DNA of 64,000 bases from Actinoplanes aureus (GTDB lineage: Bacteria; Actinomycetota; Actinomycetes; Mycobacteriales; Micromonosporaceae): assembly GCF_015704865.1 (NCBI RefSeq), contig NZ_JADQTO010000026.1, forward strand, positions 1-64,000, read 5' to 3'. Shown in pieces: positions 40,370-48,165 of the stretch. The notes beneath the pieces were generated by a model. It searched no databases. It was not told where the DNA came from and was given only the letters and a program-made list of their open reading frames with translations. Made by a program: the position numbers and the translations under genes. Each line of letters begins with the position of its first letter. Positions within the stretch are counted from its first letter, which is position 1.

Positions 40370-41419
40370 GTGACCACCCAGACCGAACAGGCCGCCGAGA
40401 GCTTCATCGCCGGGCGCGCGTTCACCACCGGCCTTCCCGGATTCGTCGGCATCGCGGTGGACCTGCTTCTCGATCCGGCCGGTGCGCCGGGCGGCCGGCG
40501 GCCGCTGCGGCACGGTTTCCTGGACACCCGTTCGCCGCGGCTGATGGTGGTCAGCGGGCCGCCCTCCCCCGGGCTCGACGTGGCCCTGCGGCGGATGAGC
40601 GACGACCTGGCCGCCGCCGGCCGCATCGCCGAGCAGCACCGCCTGACCGTCCTGCCGCTGGCCACCGGCACCGCGCACCCGGAGGGCCCGGCGCACGCGC
40701 TCGGCACGGCCACGGCCGGCGTCCGAATCGGTCTGGAGGCGGGCCTCGACGACGGCGGCCCACTCGGCCTGCGCCGCCGCTGGGCCCTCGCGCACACCCT
40801 CGCCCCGGTGCTGGCGGCCGCGTTCGCGAACTCGCCGCTGCGCCACGGGCGGCCCACCGGCTGGCGCAGTGTCCGTACCGCGCTGCGCCGTGACCTGCCG
40901 GTTCTTCCCGCCCTCGAGCCCCGGGCCGGCTGGGCGGCGTACGCGATGGACGCTCCGGCCGCGACCGGCCGCTCCCTGCGGCAGTGGATCCGGTCCGGCG
41001 GCCGGCCGGCCCCGGCCGACCTGGACCGGCACCTGGCGGCGCTGCGCCCGCCGGTGGCCGCCCGCGGTCACCTGGAGCTGGATCCGGCCGACCGGCAGCC
41101 GGGCGCCGGCTGGCGTCTGGTGGCCGCGGTGACCACGGTGCTGCTCGACGATCGGCGTGCGGCCGAGCAGGCCTGGGCGGCCACCGCACCGCTCGCCGGC
41201 GAAGCGCGCCTGTGGGAGCGGGCCGGGCGCGACGCGCTCACCGATCCGGTGCTGGCCGCCGCGGCACGCGACTGCTTCCTGGCCGCGTACGCGGCCCTCG
41301 CCCGCCAGGGCGCCGCCCGGGAGTTGCGCGATGCCCTGGCGGAGTTCACCGACCGGTACGTGTCCCGCGGCCGCTGCCCCGCCGACGACGTCCTCGACCA
41401 GGCGACGGCCAGCCCGTGA
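40370..41419 (+). CDS. EgtA/GCS2-like protein lacking key acidic residues
   Basis: A 349-residue protein clearly related to glutamate-cysteine ligases of the EgtA type: FANSPLRHGRPTGWRSVRTA, WAAYAMDAPA and RGHLELDP align with the family's conserved segments. True EgtA proteins have about 400-430 residues and a VG-E-x-E strand that binds metal; here the strand reads VGIAVDLLLD, and the usual Glu before SGPP is replaced (SPRLMVVSGPP). A middle segment around the usual Y-x-x-ME-x-YF motif is also missing. It may therefore be a pseudoenzyme or have a new activity. No egtB, egtC or egtD is nearby. The GTG start has GAGG 7 bases upstream. Confidence 0.7.
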   Translation: MTTQTEQAAESFIAGRAFTTGLPGFVGIAVDLLLDPAGAPGGRRPLRHGFLDTRSPRLMVVSGPPSPGLDVALRRMSDDLAAAGRIAEQHRLTVLPLATGTAHPEGPAHALGTATAGVRIGLEAGLDDGGPLGLRRRWALAHTLAPVLAAAFANSPLRHGRPTGWRSVRTALRRDLPVLPALEPRAGWAAYAMDAPAATGRSLRQWIRSGGRPAPADLDRHLAALRPPVAARGHLELDPADRQPGAGWRLVAAVTTVLLDDRRAAEQAWAATAPLAGEARLWERAGRDALTDPVLAAAARDCFLAAYAALARQGAARELRDALAEFTDRYVSRGRCPADDVLDQATASP

Positions 41420-41538
41420 GCGCTCGACGACCGCGCGTGCCGTTCGCGGTAGCCGTCACGGTGAACCTTCGCCGAACAGTTGTGACCATGGGATGCCGGT
41501 TGCGACGCTCGAAGTAACGCGCCGCACTCTCCGCGGTG

Positions 41539-41550
41539 CACCGATCGGTG
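41539..41550. promoter_or_regulatory. 12-bp palindrome upstream of the STAS-HATPase gene
   Basis: CACCGATCGGTG ends 13 bases before the GTG at 41564 and just before the likely ribosome site. It is identical to the centre of the palindrome at 27167-27182. Confidence 0.35.
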
Positions 41551-41563
41551 AGGATTACTGGTA

Positions 41564-42427
41564 GTGGATCCTCGTGGGCCTGATGGTTTCTTCGGCCGGG
41601 CGGGCCTGGCGATGCCGCGCGTGCGCTCGCCGTATCTGTTCGACCGGTTCGAGGACGGAGAGGACGAGGGTGTCAGCGTCACGCTGGACATCGAGTCGTC
41701 GACGGTCACGCTGGCCGTCCACGGCCTCTGGGGACGCACCCGGCAACGCGACGTGTACGTCGCGATCCGTAAGTGCCTCAGCGAGCACCCGAACAGCCTG
41801 GTCATCGACCTGGAGAGCCTGCGGGACCCGCACGCGGCGAGTGTCAGTACCTGGCTCATGGCCCGGCGCCTCAGCGCCAACCTGAATCCGCCGGTGCGGG
41901 TGCTGATCTGTGTTCCCCAGGGCACCGCGCTCGCGGCCCGCCTGGACCGGATGGGCGCACCACGATTCCTGCCGACGTTTCCCAGCGCGGCGCAGGCACA
42001 CGCTGCCGCGTCCGAGCCGTCACCGCCGGCCGACCGGATCCGCCTGCGGCTCACCCCGGCGGCCGACGCCGCGGCGCGGGCACGCGCGGCCGTCACCGAC
42101 GCGTGCACCGCCTGGCACCTGCCTGAACTCGCCGACCGGGCCCGGCTCGTGGTCTCCGAACTCGTGGTCAACGCCGTGGACCACGCCGGCACCCCGATCA
42201 CCGTGGTGATCGCCCGGCGCGGCACCGCGATTCAGGTGATGGTGCGCGACAGTGGTCCGGCCCTGCCGCACCGCTTCGGCGTATCCGAGGCGCCGCCCGG
42301 TCAGATCCCGGTGAGCGGGCTGGGCCTGGTCGCGGTGCACGCGGCCGCGACCGCGTGGGGGGCGATGCCGACGCACGACGGTAAGGCGGTGTGGGCGACG
42401 ATCCGGCCCCGGACGGCCCGGCGATGA
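41564..42427 (+). CDS. STAS-like plus HATPase (RsbW-type) regulatory protein
   Basis: A 287-residue protein. Residues about 35-130 resemble a STAS domain (VSVTLDIESSTVTLAVHGLW; SLVIDLESLRDPHAASVSTW), and residues about 160-285 form an RsbW-like HATPase (LVVSELVVNAVDHAG N-box; VMVRDSGP G1; SGLGLVAVHA G2). Such proteins are serine kinases or anti-sigma factors in partner-switching systems. The start GTG at 41564 is preceded by GAGG; an ATG at 41612 is an alternative. Its stop overlaps the start of a STAS gene (ATGA). A paralogue is at 46353-47156. Confidence 0.75.
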   Translation: MDPRGPDGFFGRAGLAMPRVRSPYLFDRFEDGEDEGVSVTLDIESSTVTLAVHGLWGRTRQRDVYVAIRKCLSEHPNSLVIDLESLRDPHAASVSTWLMARRLSANLNPPVRVLICVPQGTALAARLDRMGAPRFLPTFPSAAQAHAAASEPSPPADRIRLRLTPAADAAARARAAVTDACTAWHLPELADRARLVVSELVVNAVDHAGTPITVVIARRGTAIQVMVRDSGPALPHRFGVSEAPPGQIPVSGLGLVAVHAAATAWGAMPTHDGKAVWATIRPRTARR

Positions 42428-42771
42428 GGACCTACGCGAACGGCCCGGTCGGCAACGATCCGGTGATGCCCGCCATCGTCGCCGAGGTGCACGGCGACAC
42501 GCTGACCCTGCGGCTCACCGGTGACATCGACGCGTTCACCGCGCCCGCCCTGCTCGAGCAGGCCCACCTCATCATCAAGACGGGCTCGGCGAGTCATGTC
42601 GTCGCCGACCTCGCCGAGGTCACCTTCTGCGACGCCGCCGCGATCCGGGCCCTCGACGGCCTGGCCGTGGCCGCCGCCGACCGCGGCGGCAGCCTGCGGC
42701 TGCGCGACGCGCAGCCGCACATCCGGTGGCTGTGTCTCCAGGTCGGGGCCGGCGACCTGCTCGCCGACTGA
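42424..42771 (+). CDS. STAS-domain anti-sigma-factor antagonist
   Basis: A 115-residue single STAS domain (TLTLRLTGDIDAFTAPALLE; VVADLAEVTFCDAAAIRALD). In classic antagonists the turn reads D-S-(S/A)-G and the Ser is phosphorylated by the HATPase kinase; here it is CDAAAIRAL, with no Ser, so phospho-switching at the usual place is not possible. It is translationally coupled to the STAS-HATPase gene and probably binds it. Confidence 0.8.
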   Translation: MRTYANGPVGNDPVMPAIVAEVHGDTLTLRLTGDIDAFTAPALLEQAHLIIKTGSASHVVADLAEVTFCDAAAIRALDGLAVAAADRGGSLRLRDAQPHIRWLCLQVGAGDLLAD

Positions 42772-42789
42772 GGCGGCCGGCGGATCGGG

Positions 42790-43671
42790 TCAGCCGCGGA
42801 CCAGGCTCAGGACGGTGTCCATCGCCTTGAACCGGGTGGCGCCGGTGCCCAGCAGGCCGTCCGGGACGATCAGCTCGTCGAGCCCGCCGGCCCGGTACTC
42901 GGCGATCGTGTCGGCCAGCCGCTCGGGCGAGCCGCCGATGACAGGCACCGGCAGGTTCTCCGGCAGCGGGCCGTCGACCACGATCAGCGCCTGGGCGGTC
43001 CGCGCGATCGTTCTCGGGTCCCGTCCCAGGTCGGCGCAGTGGCGGTCGAGCACCGCCGACTTGTGGGCGATCAGATCCGGGCGGCCCCAGGCGTTCCACA
43101 TGTCGGCGTACTCGGCGACCACCCGCAGCATCCGCTTCTCCCCCTTGGCGCCGATCAGGATCGGCAGCGGGTCCTGCACCGGCTTGGGTTCACAGACCGC
43201 GTCGGTGAGCGTGTAGTACTCCCCGTGCAGCGTGGTGCGGCTCTCCCGCAGCAGGCCACGGAGCACCTGCAGGGCCTCCACGAAACGGTCGATGAGCTTG
43301 CTGACCGGGGGCAGCTCGATGCCGTACTGCTCGTGCTCGTTGATCTGCCAGCCGGCGCCGACGCCGAGGACGAAGCGGCCGTTGGTGATCTGGTCGACGG
43401 TCGCCGCCATGTTGGCCAGCACCGCTGGATGCCGGTAGGTGTTGCCGTAGACCAGCGTGCCGACGCGCAGCCGCGGGACGGTCGCGCCGAGAGCGGCGAT
43501 CAGCGAGCCGCACTCCAGCACCGGGTGGTCGGCGCCGAGCGTGCCGCCGGCGTTCGGCATGAAGTGGTCGGCGACGTAGACGCCGTCCCACCCGGTCTCG
43601 GCAGCGTGGCGAGCCACCTCGAGGACGTCACCGTACGGTTGTGCCGCACCCGGCCAGATCGAGATTCGCAT
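42790..43671 (-). CDS. LLM-class F420-dependent oxidoreductase
   Basis: A 293-residue luciferase-like monooxygenase-fold enzyme. GWDGVYVADHFMPNAGG, LRVGTLVYGNTYRHPAVLAN and GVGAGWQINEHEQYGI are typical of the actinomycete F420-dependent group. It has a TIM-barrel fold and uses F420 or FMN to oxidise or reduce a small organic substrate that cannot be named. It is single and divergent from the GAF-domain gene with 43 bases between the starts. Confidence 0.85.
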   Translation of the reverse strand: MRISIWPGAAQPYGDVLEVARHAAETGWDGVYVADHFMPNAGGTLGADHPVLECGSLIAALGATVPRLRVGTLVYGNTYRHPAVLANMAATVDQITNGRFVLGVGAGWQINEHEQYGIELPPVSKLIDRFVEALQVLRGLLRESRTTLHGEYYTLTDAVCEPKPVQDPLPILIGAKGEKRMLRVVAEYADMWNAWGRPDLIAHKSAVLDRHCADLGRDPRTIARTAQALIVVDGPLPENLPVPVIGGSPERLADTIAEYRAGGLDELIVPDGLLGTGATRFKAMDTVLSLVRG

Positions 43672-43714
43672 GCCGTTCAGCCTGCCATCGGGGCAGCTGT
43701 GATACGACTGAGGG

Positions 43715-44518
43715 GTGGGCGAGCCTGACGCGGCGCGCCTTTCCCGCGCCGCAGACCCGGGACCAGCACGTCGTGCGCTCGCGCACGACGTGCTGGTGCC
43801 CCCCCCGCCGCACCCCGGCCGCGCGGCCGGGGGGCAAGCCGAGCCGGCCCGCCGCCGGTACGCCGAGGCGACCCTCCGGATGCGCCGGGCCCAGCAGGCA
43901 AGGGCGGAGGCGGAGGCCCGGCGCAGGGCCGCCGAGAGCTGGCGTCACGAGGTGCACGAATACCTGCGGGTCTGGTGGGCGCAGGCCGGAGAACGGACGG
44001 CCGCCGCGGCGCTGCGCCCGCCCGGCCGGCCGGGCCTCACCCTGTTCGCGGCCGACTTCCTCCGGGTCGAGGAACCGGCGGCGATCATGTCGGCGACGCT
44101 GGAGGCGGCGCTCGCGCTGAGCCCGGCGCGGATGGGCAACATCCAGCTGTACGACGCCGCCGCCGGCGGGTTGCGCATCGTCACGCAGTACGGGTTCGGC
44201 CGTGACTTCCTGGACTTCTTCGCCCTGGTCGACGACCGGCGGTCGGCGTGCGGGGTGGCCCTGGCAGACGCGCGCACCGTGCAGGTGCACGACGTGGAGC
44301 GCAGCGAACTCTTCGGCCGTGGCCCGGCCCGCGACGTGGTGCTGGCCGCGGGGGTACGGGCGGTGCGCTCGATTCCGCTGGTCAGCGACGGGGTCCAGCT
44401 CGGGGTGCTGTCGGTGCACTACCACAAGCCGCACGACCCGGACCCGGTGGAGCGCCAGCTGCTGGCAACGGTGGCATCCGCGGGGATGCGCCGGCTGAGC
44501 CGCTCAGCCGGCAGCTAG
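43715..44518 (+). CDS. GAF-domain protein with a doubtful N-terminus
   Basis: Residues about 105-265 form a GAF domain (ARMGNIQLYDAAAGGLRIVT; GVRAVRSIPLVSDGVQLGVL), preceded by a basic coiled coil (ATLRMRRAQQARAEAEARRR). The first ~50 codons hold two strong hairpins and a C8 run and encode a Pro/Ala-rich stretch with no conserved look. The GTG at 43715 has GAGG only one base away, so the ATG at 43880 (212 residues, GAGG 11 bases upstream) may be the true start. GAF domains sense small molecules or redox state. No output domain is attached, and the gene ends at element B. Confidence 0.65.
   Translation: MGEPDAARLSRAADPGPARRALAHDVLVPPPPHPGRAAGGQAEPARRRYAEATLRMRRAQQARAEAEARRRAAESWRHEVHEYLRVWWAQAGERTAAAALRPPGRPGLTLFAADFLRVEEPAAIMSATLEAALALSPARMGNIQLYDAAAGGLRIVTQYGFGRDFLDFFALVDDRRSACGVALADARTVQVHDVERSELFGRGPARDVVLAAGVRAVRSIPLVSDGVQLGVLSVHYHKPHDPDPVERQLLATVASAGMRRLSRSAGS
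43762..43797. promoter_or_regulatory. 17-bp-arm perfect inverted repeat
   Basis: ACCAGCACGTCGTGCGC and its exact complement flank a 2-base centre (TC). A C8 run (43799-43806) and a second palindrome CCCCGGCCGCGCGGCCGGGG (43813-43832) follow. These lie within or just before the GAF gene, depending on its true start. Confidence 0.6.
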
Positions 44519-44639
44519 AGCTTCCGTAGTCAGGCTCCCCAAGCGGTGATCTTGCTTGGCCCATGCTCAATGCCGTCTCAACGGCCGCCAGACAGCACCC
44601 ACGTGGGGCCGGACAAGACCCTGACCACCAAGGCTCTCT
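44517..44639 (+). repeat. element B, copy 3
   Basis: The ends AGAGCTTCCGTAGTCAGGCTC-like and (complement) AGAGCCTTGGTGGTCAGGGTC-like match at 16 of 21 places. Inside are CCAAGC/GCTTGG and CCGTCT/AGACAG hairpins. It starts within the GAF gene stop codon and fills the space between two convergent genes, ending 22 bases before the nucleotidyltransferase stop. Confidence 0.8.
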
Positions 44640-44660
44640 AGCGTCCGGCGCCGAACCGGC

Positions 44661-45371
44661 TCAGCCGGGCCGGCGGGCCCGGGCGACGGTGCGGCGCACG
44701 TCGCGCCAGGCGATCAGGGCGGTGCGCAGGCGGGGCGAGGTGACGTGCTCGCCGTCGCGGCGGGCGCGGAGCTGGCCGATCAGCCAGGCCGGCGCGTCGG
44801 CCGCCGCCACGGCCTGGGTCTTGGTGAGCAGGTTGCCGGTGGCGAGCGCGTGCCGGCCCCGGGCCATCGAGGTCAGGCCCAGGTCGGCCATGACCGGATC
44901 CCGGAACAGCCAGGGGCGGCGGGCGGCCCACGCCCAGTAGCCGGTCAGCTCGGCGCGGGCGGCGTCGCGTACGTCGTCGTCGGTCATCGCCGGCAGCACG
45001 TCGCGCGGTGCGCGACCGGCGATCGCATGCCCGTGCCGCACCAGTTCGGCCCGGGTGATGCCGGAGAGGATGCGCTGCACCAGCTGGCCGTGGGTCCAGG
45101 TCGGGTGTTCGGCGTCGCGGTCGGCCAGGCGGGCCGTCTCGACGTAGACGCAGCCGAGGGCGAGTCCGCGGGCCGGGCCGGCGTCGAGGCGGCGGTGCAG
45201 CTCGGCGAGGACGTCCTGGTGGGGTGGCCGGTCGGTGAGCGCGACCAGGTCGATGTCGCTGACGCCGGGCCGGTAGTCGCCGGTGGCCAGGGATCCGGCG
45301 ACCAGCAGGTCGGTGACCCAGCCCAGTGCCACGAGCTCGCGGCCGAGTTCGGTGACGGCTGGGGGGATCAT
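44661..45371 (-). CDS. nucleotidyltransferase-fold protein (ANT/AadA-like)
   Basis: A 236-residue protein with the polymerase-beta-type nucleotidyltransferase signature: G26-S27 in AGSLATGDYRPGVSDIDLVA with the metal-binding pair D39-x-D41. The rest is a helical domain as in aminoglycoside adenylyltransferases (HGQLVQRILSGITRAELVRH; LTKTQAVAAADAPAWLIGQL). A resistance role is possible but not proven, since many actinomycete members lack a known substrate. It is single, convergent with the GAF gene across element B. Confidence 0.75.
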   Translation of the reverse strand: MIPPAVTELGRELVALGWVTDLLVAGSLATGDYRPGVSDIDLVALTDRPPHQDVLAELHRRLDAGPARGLALGCVYVETARLADRDAEHPTWTHGQLVQRILSGITRAELVRHGHAIAGRAPRDVLPAMTDDDVRDAARAELTGYWAWAARRPWLFRDPVMADLGLTSMARGRHALATGNLLTKTQAVAAADAPAWLIGQLRARRDGEHVTSPRLRTALIAWRDVRRTVARARRPG

Positions 45372-45406
45372 GACGGCACTCTATGCGCTGCTGTCACCAT
45401 GGTCGG

Positions 45407-45802
45407 GTGAGCAGCATCATCGACTTCTATCTCGCGCCGGACGACGCCGCCGCGGCCGGTGGGCCCGGTGACGGCGAGTCCGCTGAATACGGCAACTTCG
45501 ACGCGTACACCGCGCTGTTCGAGTGGGAGGCCCTGCTGACCGGCCGCGACGCGATGGAGCTGATCGAGAGCGACGACTCCCCCGATGTGGGGGACCTGGT
45601 CTTCCGGGCGCGCGGCGAGCTGGTCACCGCTCTGGCCGAGGCGAGCCCGGAGCGCCTGGCGTGGGTGACCCGGGAGTGGATCGCCGGGGACGAGGCCGGC
45701 GTGGAGGACGAGGAGCTCGCTCTGGAGCTGGTCACCGAGGTGGCGGGGCTGGCGCGTACCGCGCGGGCCACCGGCCGCCACCTCTACCTTCAGGTGAGCT
45801 GA
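45407..45802 (+). CDS. small acidic protein of unknown function
   Basis: A 131-residue strongly acidic protein (VSSIIDFYLAPDDAAAAGG at the start). Helices rich in Glu and Ala follow (LLTGRDAMELIESDD; DEAGVEDEELALELVTEVAG). The GTG at 45407 is favoured because the preceding codons (RCCHHGR) look non-conserved. Acidic soluble proteins of this size can be immunity or binding proteins, but no toxin gene is adjacent. The 3' end overlaps the convergent kinase gene by 13 bases. Confidence 0.6.
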   Translation: MSSIIDFYLAPDDAAAAGGPGDGESAEYGNFDAYTALFEWEALLTGRDAMELIESDDSPDVGDLVFRARGELVTALAEASPERLAWVTREWIAGDEAGVEDEELALELVTEVAGLARTARATGRHLYLQVS

Positions 45803-46356
45803 GGCCCGGTGTCGATGACGGTGTCGGCGCGGGCGCGTGTGCCGTCGCTGGTGAAGAACTCGTCTTCCGCGCGCATCCAGCGGTGCCAGAGTTCCTCGTG
45901 GCCCGGGAACGCGGCGTCGCGGGCCAGGCCGCGCGCGAGGCGCGTCTCGGCCGGTGCGTCCACATAGACGGCGTACGCCAACCGGCCCACCGTCTCGCGC
46001 CGGGTGCAGGTGACGCCTTCCAGGATCACGGTCGGCGCCCACGGCTGCGTCTTCCACTCGCCGAGTGACGAGCCGTACCAGTCGCTCCAGTCGCGGGCCT
46101 GGTAGTGGGCGGCCTTGCCGGCCAGCAGCGGCGTCAGGACCTGCTCGTCGAAACGGGGCCACCAGCCGGCGAAGTCGTCCCAGGAGACGAAGTCGTCGAT
46201 CGGCAGGACCGGCGCGTCCAGCAGTGCGGCCAGCCCGGTGGCCAGGTGGCTCTTGCCGGATCCGCTCGGGCCGTCGACGCCGACCAGGCGGATGCCGTTG
46301 ACCGGCGGCCGCTGGTTGATCTCGGCGCTGATCCGGGTCAGGTCCTCGGTGGTCAT
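45790..46356 (-). CDS. P-loop small-molecule kinase (uridine kinase-like)
   Basis: A 188-residue P-loop protein. GVDGPSGSGKSH (residues 26-37) is the Walker A, PIDDFVSWDDFAGWW corresponds to the substrate-binding Asp region, and the lid segment holds Arg residues (ETRLARGLARD). It resembles the uridine kinase/phosphoribulokinase fold of actinomycete 4-amino-4-deoxychorismate-like annotations, whose substrate is usually unassigned. The ATG overlaps the stop of the upstream STAS-HATPase gene (ATGA). Confidence 0.75.
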   Translation of the reverse strand: MTTEDLTRISAEINQRPPVNGIRLVGVDGPSGSGKSHLATGLAALLDAPVLPIDDFVSWDDFAGWWPRFDEQVLTPLLAGKAAHYQARDWSDWYGSSLGEWKTQPWAPTVILEGVTCTRRETVGRLAYAVYVDAPAETRLARGLARDAAFPGHEELWHRWMRAEDEFFTSDGTRARADTVIDTGPQLT

Positions 46357-47156
46357 CGGGTCACCTCGTTGGGGCGGGCGGTTTCCCGCAGTATCGCCCA
46401 GACGACCTTGCCGTCGCGGGCCGGCAGGACGCCCCAGGCCTGGGAGGCGACGCTCACCAGGCGCAGGCCCATGCCGCTGCCGCTGGGTGGCGGCATCCGG
46501 ACGTCCTTGTCGTAGACCGCCAGATGCAGGCTGGTGGCGCCGCGGGTGGCGGCGCGCCGCAGGGTGCCGCGGTGTGAGATGACGACATCGATGGGGCCGC
46601 CGACGTGCAGGACCGCGTTGGCGACCAGTTCGGAGACGACCAGCAGGGCGCGTGGGCGTACCGCTTCCATGTGCCATTCGGCGCAGGCCGCGCTGACGAT
46701 CTGCCGGGCGTGGGCGACGCTGGCCGGTACGGGTGGCAGCTGGAGGCGTACCTGGCTGGTGGTCGGGCGGTGGCTGGTGATCGCGGTGCGGGCCAGCCCG
46801 ACGGTGCTGAACAGGGAGAGGTGGGCGCGGGCGCCGAGGCGGTCGAGCCGGCCGGCCAGCCGGGTGGCCGGCGGTACGCAGGCGACCACCGGGACGGGCG
46901 GCTGGAGGCGCCCGCCCTGTGCGGCGACGGTCATCCAGACCGGCGCGCTGGCCGAGCGCGGGTCGTGCAGGCCGAGCAGGTCGATGGCCAGTCCGGCCGG
47001 GTGCTCGGCCAGGCATTTCTGTGCGGTCCGGTATGCCGCGGCGCTCAGCCGCCGGTCCCAGTGACCGTTAACGGTGAGCTCGATGATGCCGGTCTCGTGG
47101 TCGATCAGTGCGGCGACGGGTGGGTCGGTACCGGTGCCGGTGGCGTCACGTTCCAT
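46353..47156 (-). CDS. STAS-like plus HATPase regulatory protein (paralogue)
   Basis: A 267-residue paralogue of the protein at 41564-42427, with the same two-part layout: STAS-like half (ELTVNGHWDRRLSAAAYRTA; AIDLLGLHDPRSASAPVW) and an RsbW-like HATPase (LLVVSELVANAVLHVGG; SGMGLRLVSVAS). Its stop overlaps the P-loop kinase start. A STAS gene (47242) lies 85 bases upstream on the same strand, so a partner-switching set is again complete. Confidence 0.75.
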   Translation of the reverse strand: MERDATGTGTDPPVAALIDHETGIIELTVNGHWDRRLSAAAYRTAQKCLAEHPAGLAIDLLGLHDPRSASAPVWMTVAAQGGRLQPPVPVVACVPPATRLAGRLDRLGARAHLSLFSTVGLARTAITSHRPTTSQVRLQLPPVPASVAHARQIVSAACAEWHMEAVRPRALLVVSELVANAVLHVGGPIDVVISHRGTLRRAATRGATSLHLAVYDKDVRMPPPSGSGMGLRLVSVASQAWGVLPARDGKVVWAILRETARPNEVTR

Positions 47157-47241
47157 CGACAGGTTTCCGGTCCCTTCGGGCGGCTGGCGTCGTTCCAGGC
47201 ATGGCCGTTTCGCTTCGCGAACGAGCCACCCTAGAGACCTA

Positions 47242-47649
47242 TCACGCTCCGGGACGGCCGGACATCACCGGCAGGAGTGAACCGGCGTCCAGCATGGCGT
47301 CGAGGGTGTCGGCGGTGTTGGGCGCGTAGAGCGCGCTGGGCGGGCACAGGCCGGTGATCTCGAGTGCCTGGCGCACGGCGCCGCGGGCGCCGGCCACCTC
47401 GAAGCCGTGGCCGCCGCGCAGGGCGCGGGTGTAGGCGACCAGCAGCACCTCGATGCATTCGCTGCCGATGTCGTCCACCTCGGTCAGGTCGACGAGGACG
47501 GCGGCGCGCCGGGTCTGTTCGAACGCGCGGCGCAGGGCGCGGCGCAGCTCGGCGTGGGCGGCCCGATCGAGGCTGCCGGTGACGTGGACCCGCACGGCCG
47601 GGCCGGCCGGGGTGGTCTCGCGGCGGATCACACAACGCGCTTGTTCCAT
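47242..47649 (-). CDS. STAS-domain anti-sigma-factor antagonist
   Basis: A 135-residue STAS protein (VRVHVTGSLDRAAHAELRRA; VLVDLTEVDDIGSECIEVLL). Unlike the STAS protein at 42424, a Ser is present at the phospho-switch position (DIGSECIE), so regulation by the HATPase kinase encoded next door is plausible. It precedes the STAS-HATPase and P-loop kinase genes on the same strand. Confidence 0.75.
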   Translation of the reverse strand: MEQARCVIRRETTPAGPAVRVHVTGSLDRAAHAELRRALRRAFEQTRRAAVLVDLTEVDDIGSECIEVLLVAYTRALRGGHGFEVAGARGAVRQALEITGLCPPSALYAPNTADTLDAMLDAGSLLPVMSGRPGA

Positions 47650-47728
47650 GCCGCCGGTCTACTCGGACGATGTGTACGGCTTGCGAACTACCGGTAAGCC
47701 CGGCGTGCCGATCCGCTCTGAGCTGCGC

Positions 47729-47748
47729 TTTCAACTTTATGGTTGACA
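47729..47748. promoter_or_regulatory. ArsR operator 1 overlapping a -35 box
   Basis: TTTCAAC, 6 bases, GTTGACA. The right arm contains a consensus -35 (TTGACA, 47743-47748). After 18 bases comes TACGGT (47767-47772) as a -10 box. Confidence 0.65.
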
Positions 47749-47775
47749 GGTGACCGGCACCACGTCTACGGTTAC

Positions 47776-47795
47776 TTTCAACCGACAAGTTGAAA
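47776..47795. promoter_or_regulatory. ArsR operator 2, perfect dyad
   Basis: TTTCAAC, 6 bases, GTTGAAA: perfect 7-bp arms with the same spacing as operator 1. It lies between the -10 box and the ArsR start, so binding should block transcription, probably as autorepression. Confidence 0.7.
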
Positions 47796-47805
47796 CGAGG
47801 GTTCG

Positions 47806-48165
47806 ATGCCGGCGGACACGTTGACTCGCGTCTTCTCCGCACTCGCCGATCCGACGCGCCGCGACATGGTGGCCCGGCTCGCCGAGGGCGACGCCACGGT
47901 GAACCAGTTGGCCGAGCCGTACCGGATGTCGCTCCAGGCGGTCTACAAGCACCTCAAGGTGCTGGAGGACGCCGGGGTGGTGAGCCGGCCGCCGGGACCG
48001 CAACCCCGGATGGTCCGACTGGAGACGGAGGTGTTCGACGAGATGGACGCCTGGATCGAGCGTTACCGGCGTCGCGCCGAGGAGCGGTTCAGCCGCCTCG
48101 ACACGCTGCTGGCGAAGATGACCGACGACAAGGAAAAGGGGAAGGGCAATGACCAAGAACGTTGA
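47806..48165 (+). CDS. ArsR-family winged-helix regulator
   Basis: A 119-residue regulator: RVFSALADPTRRDMVARLAE and VNQLAEPYRMSLQAVYKHLK form the winged helix. It lacks the metal-binding Cys residues of metal sensors, so it belongs to the group that is encoded with AHSA1-type proteins. Two matching dyads cover its own promoter. The next gene starts 17 bases before its stop, so the two are co-translated. Confidence 0.9.
   Translation: MPADTLTRVFSALADPTRRDMVARLAEGDATVNQLAEPYRMSLQAVYKHLKVLEDAGVVSRPPGPQPRMVRLETEVFDEMDAWIERYRRRAEERFSRLDTLLAKMTDDKEKGKGNDQER

Noticed and set aside
44661..45371. Calling this gene an aminoglycoside resistance gene
   Set aside because: Only the general nucleotidyltransferase signature is visible; substrate-specific residues cannot be assigned by eye.
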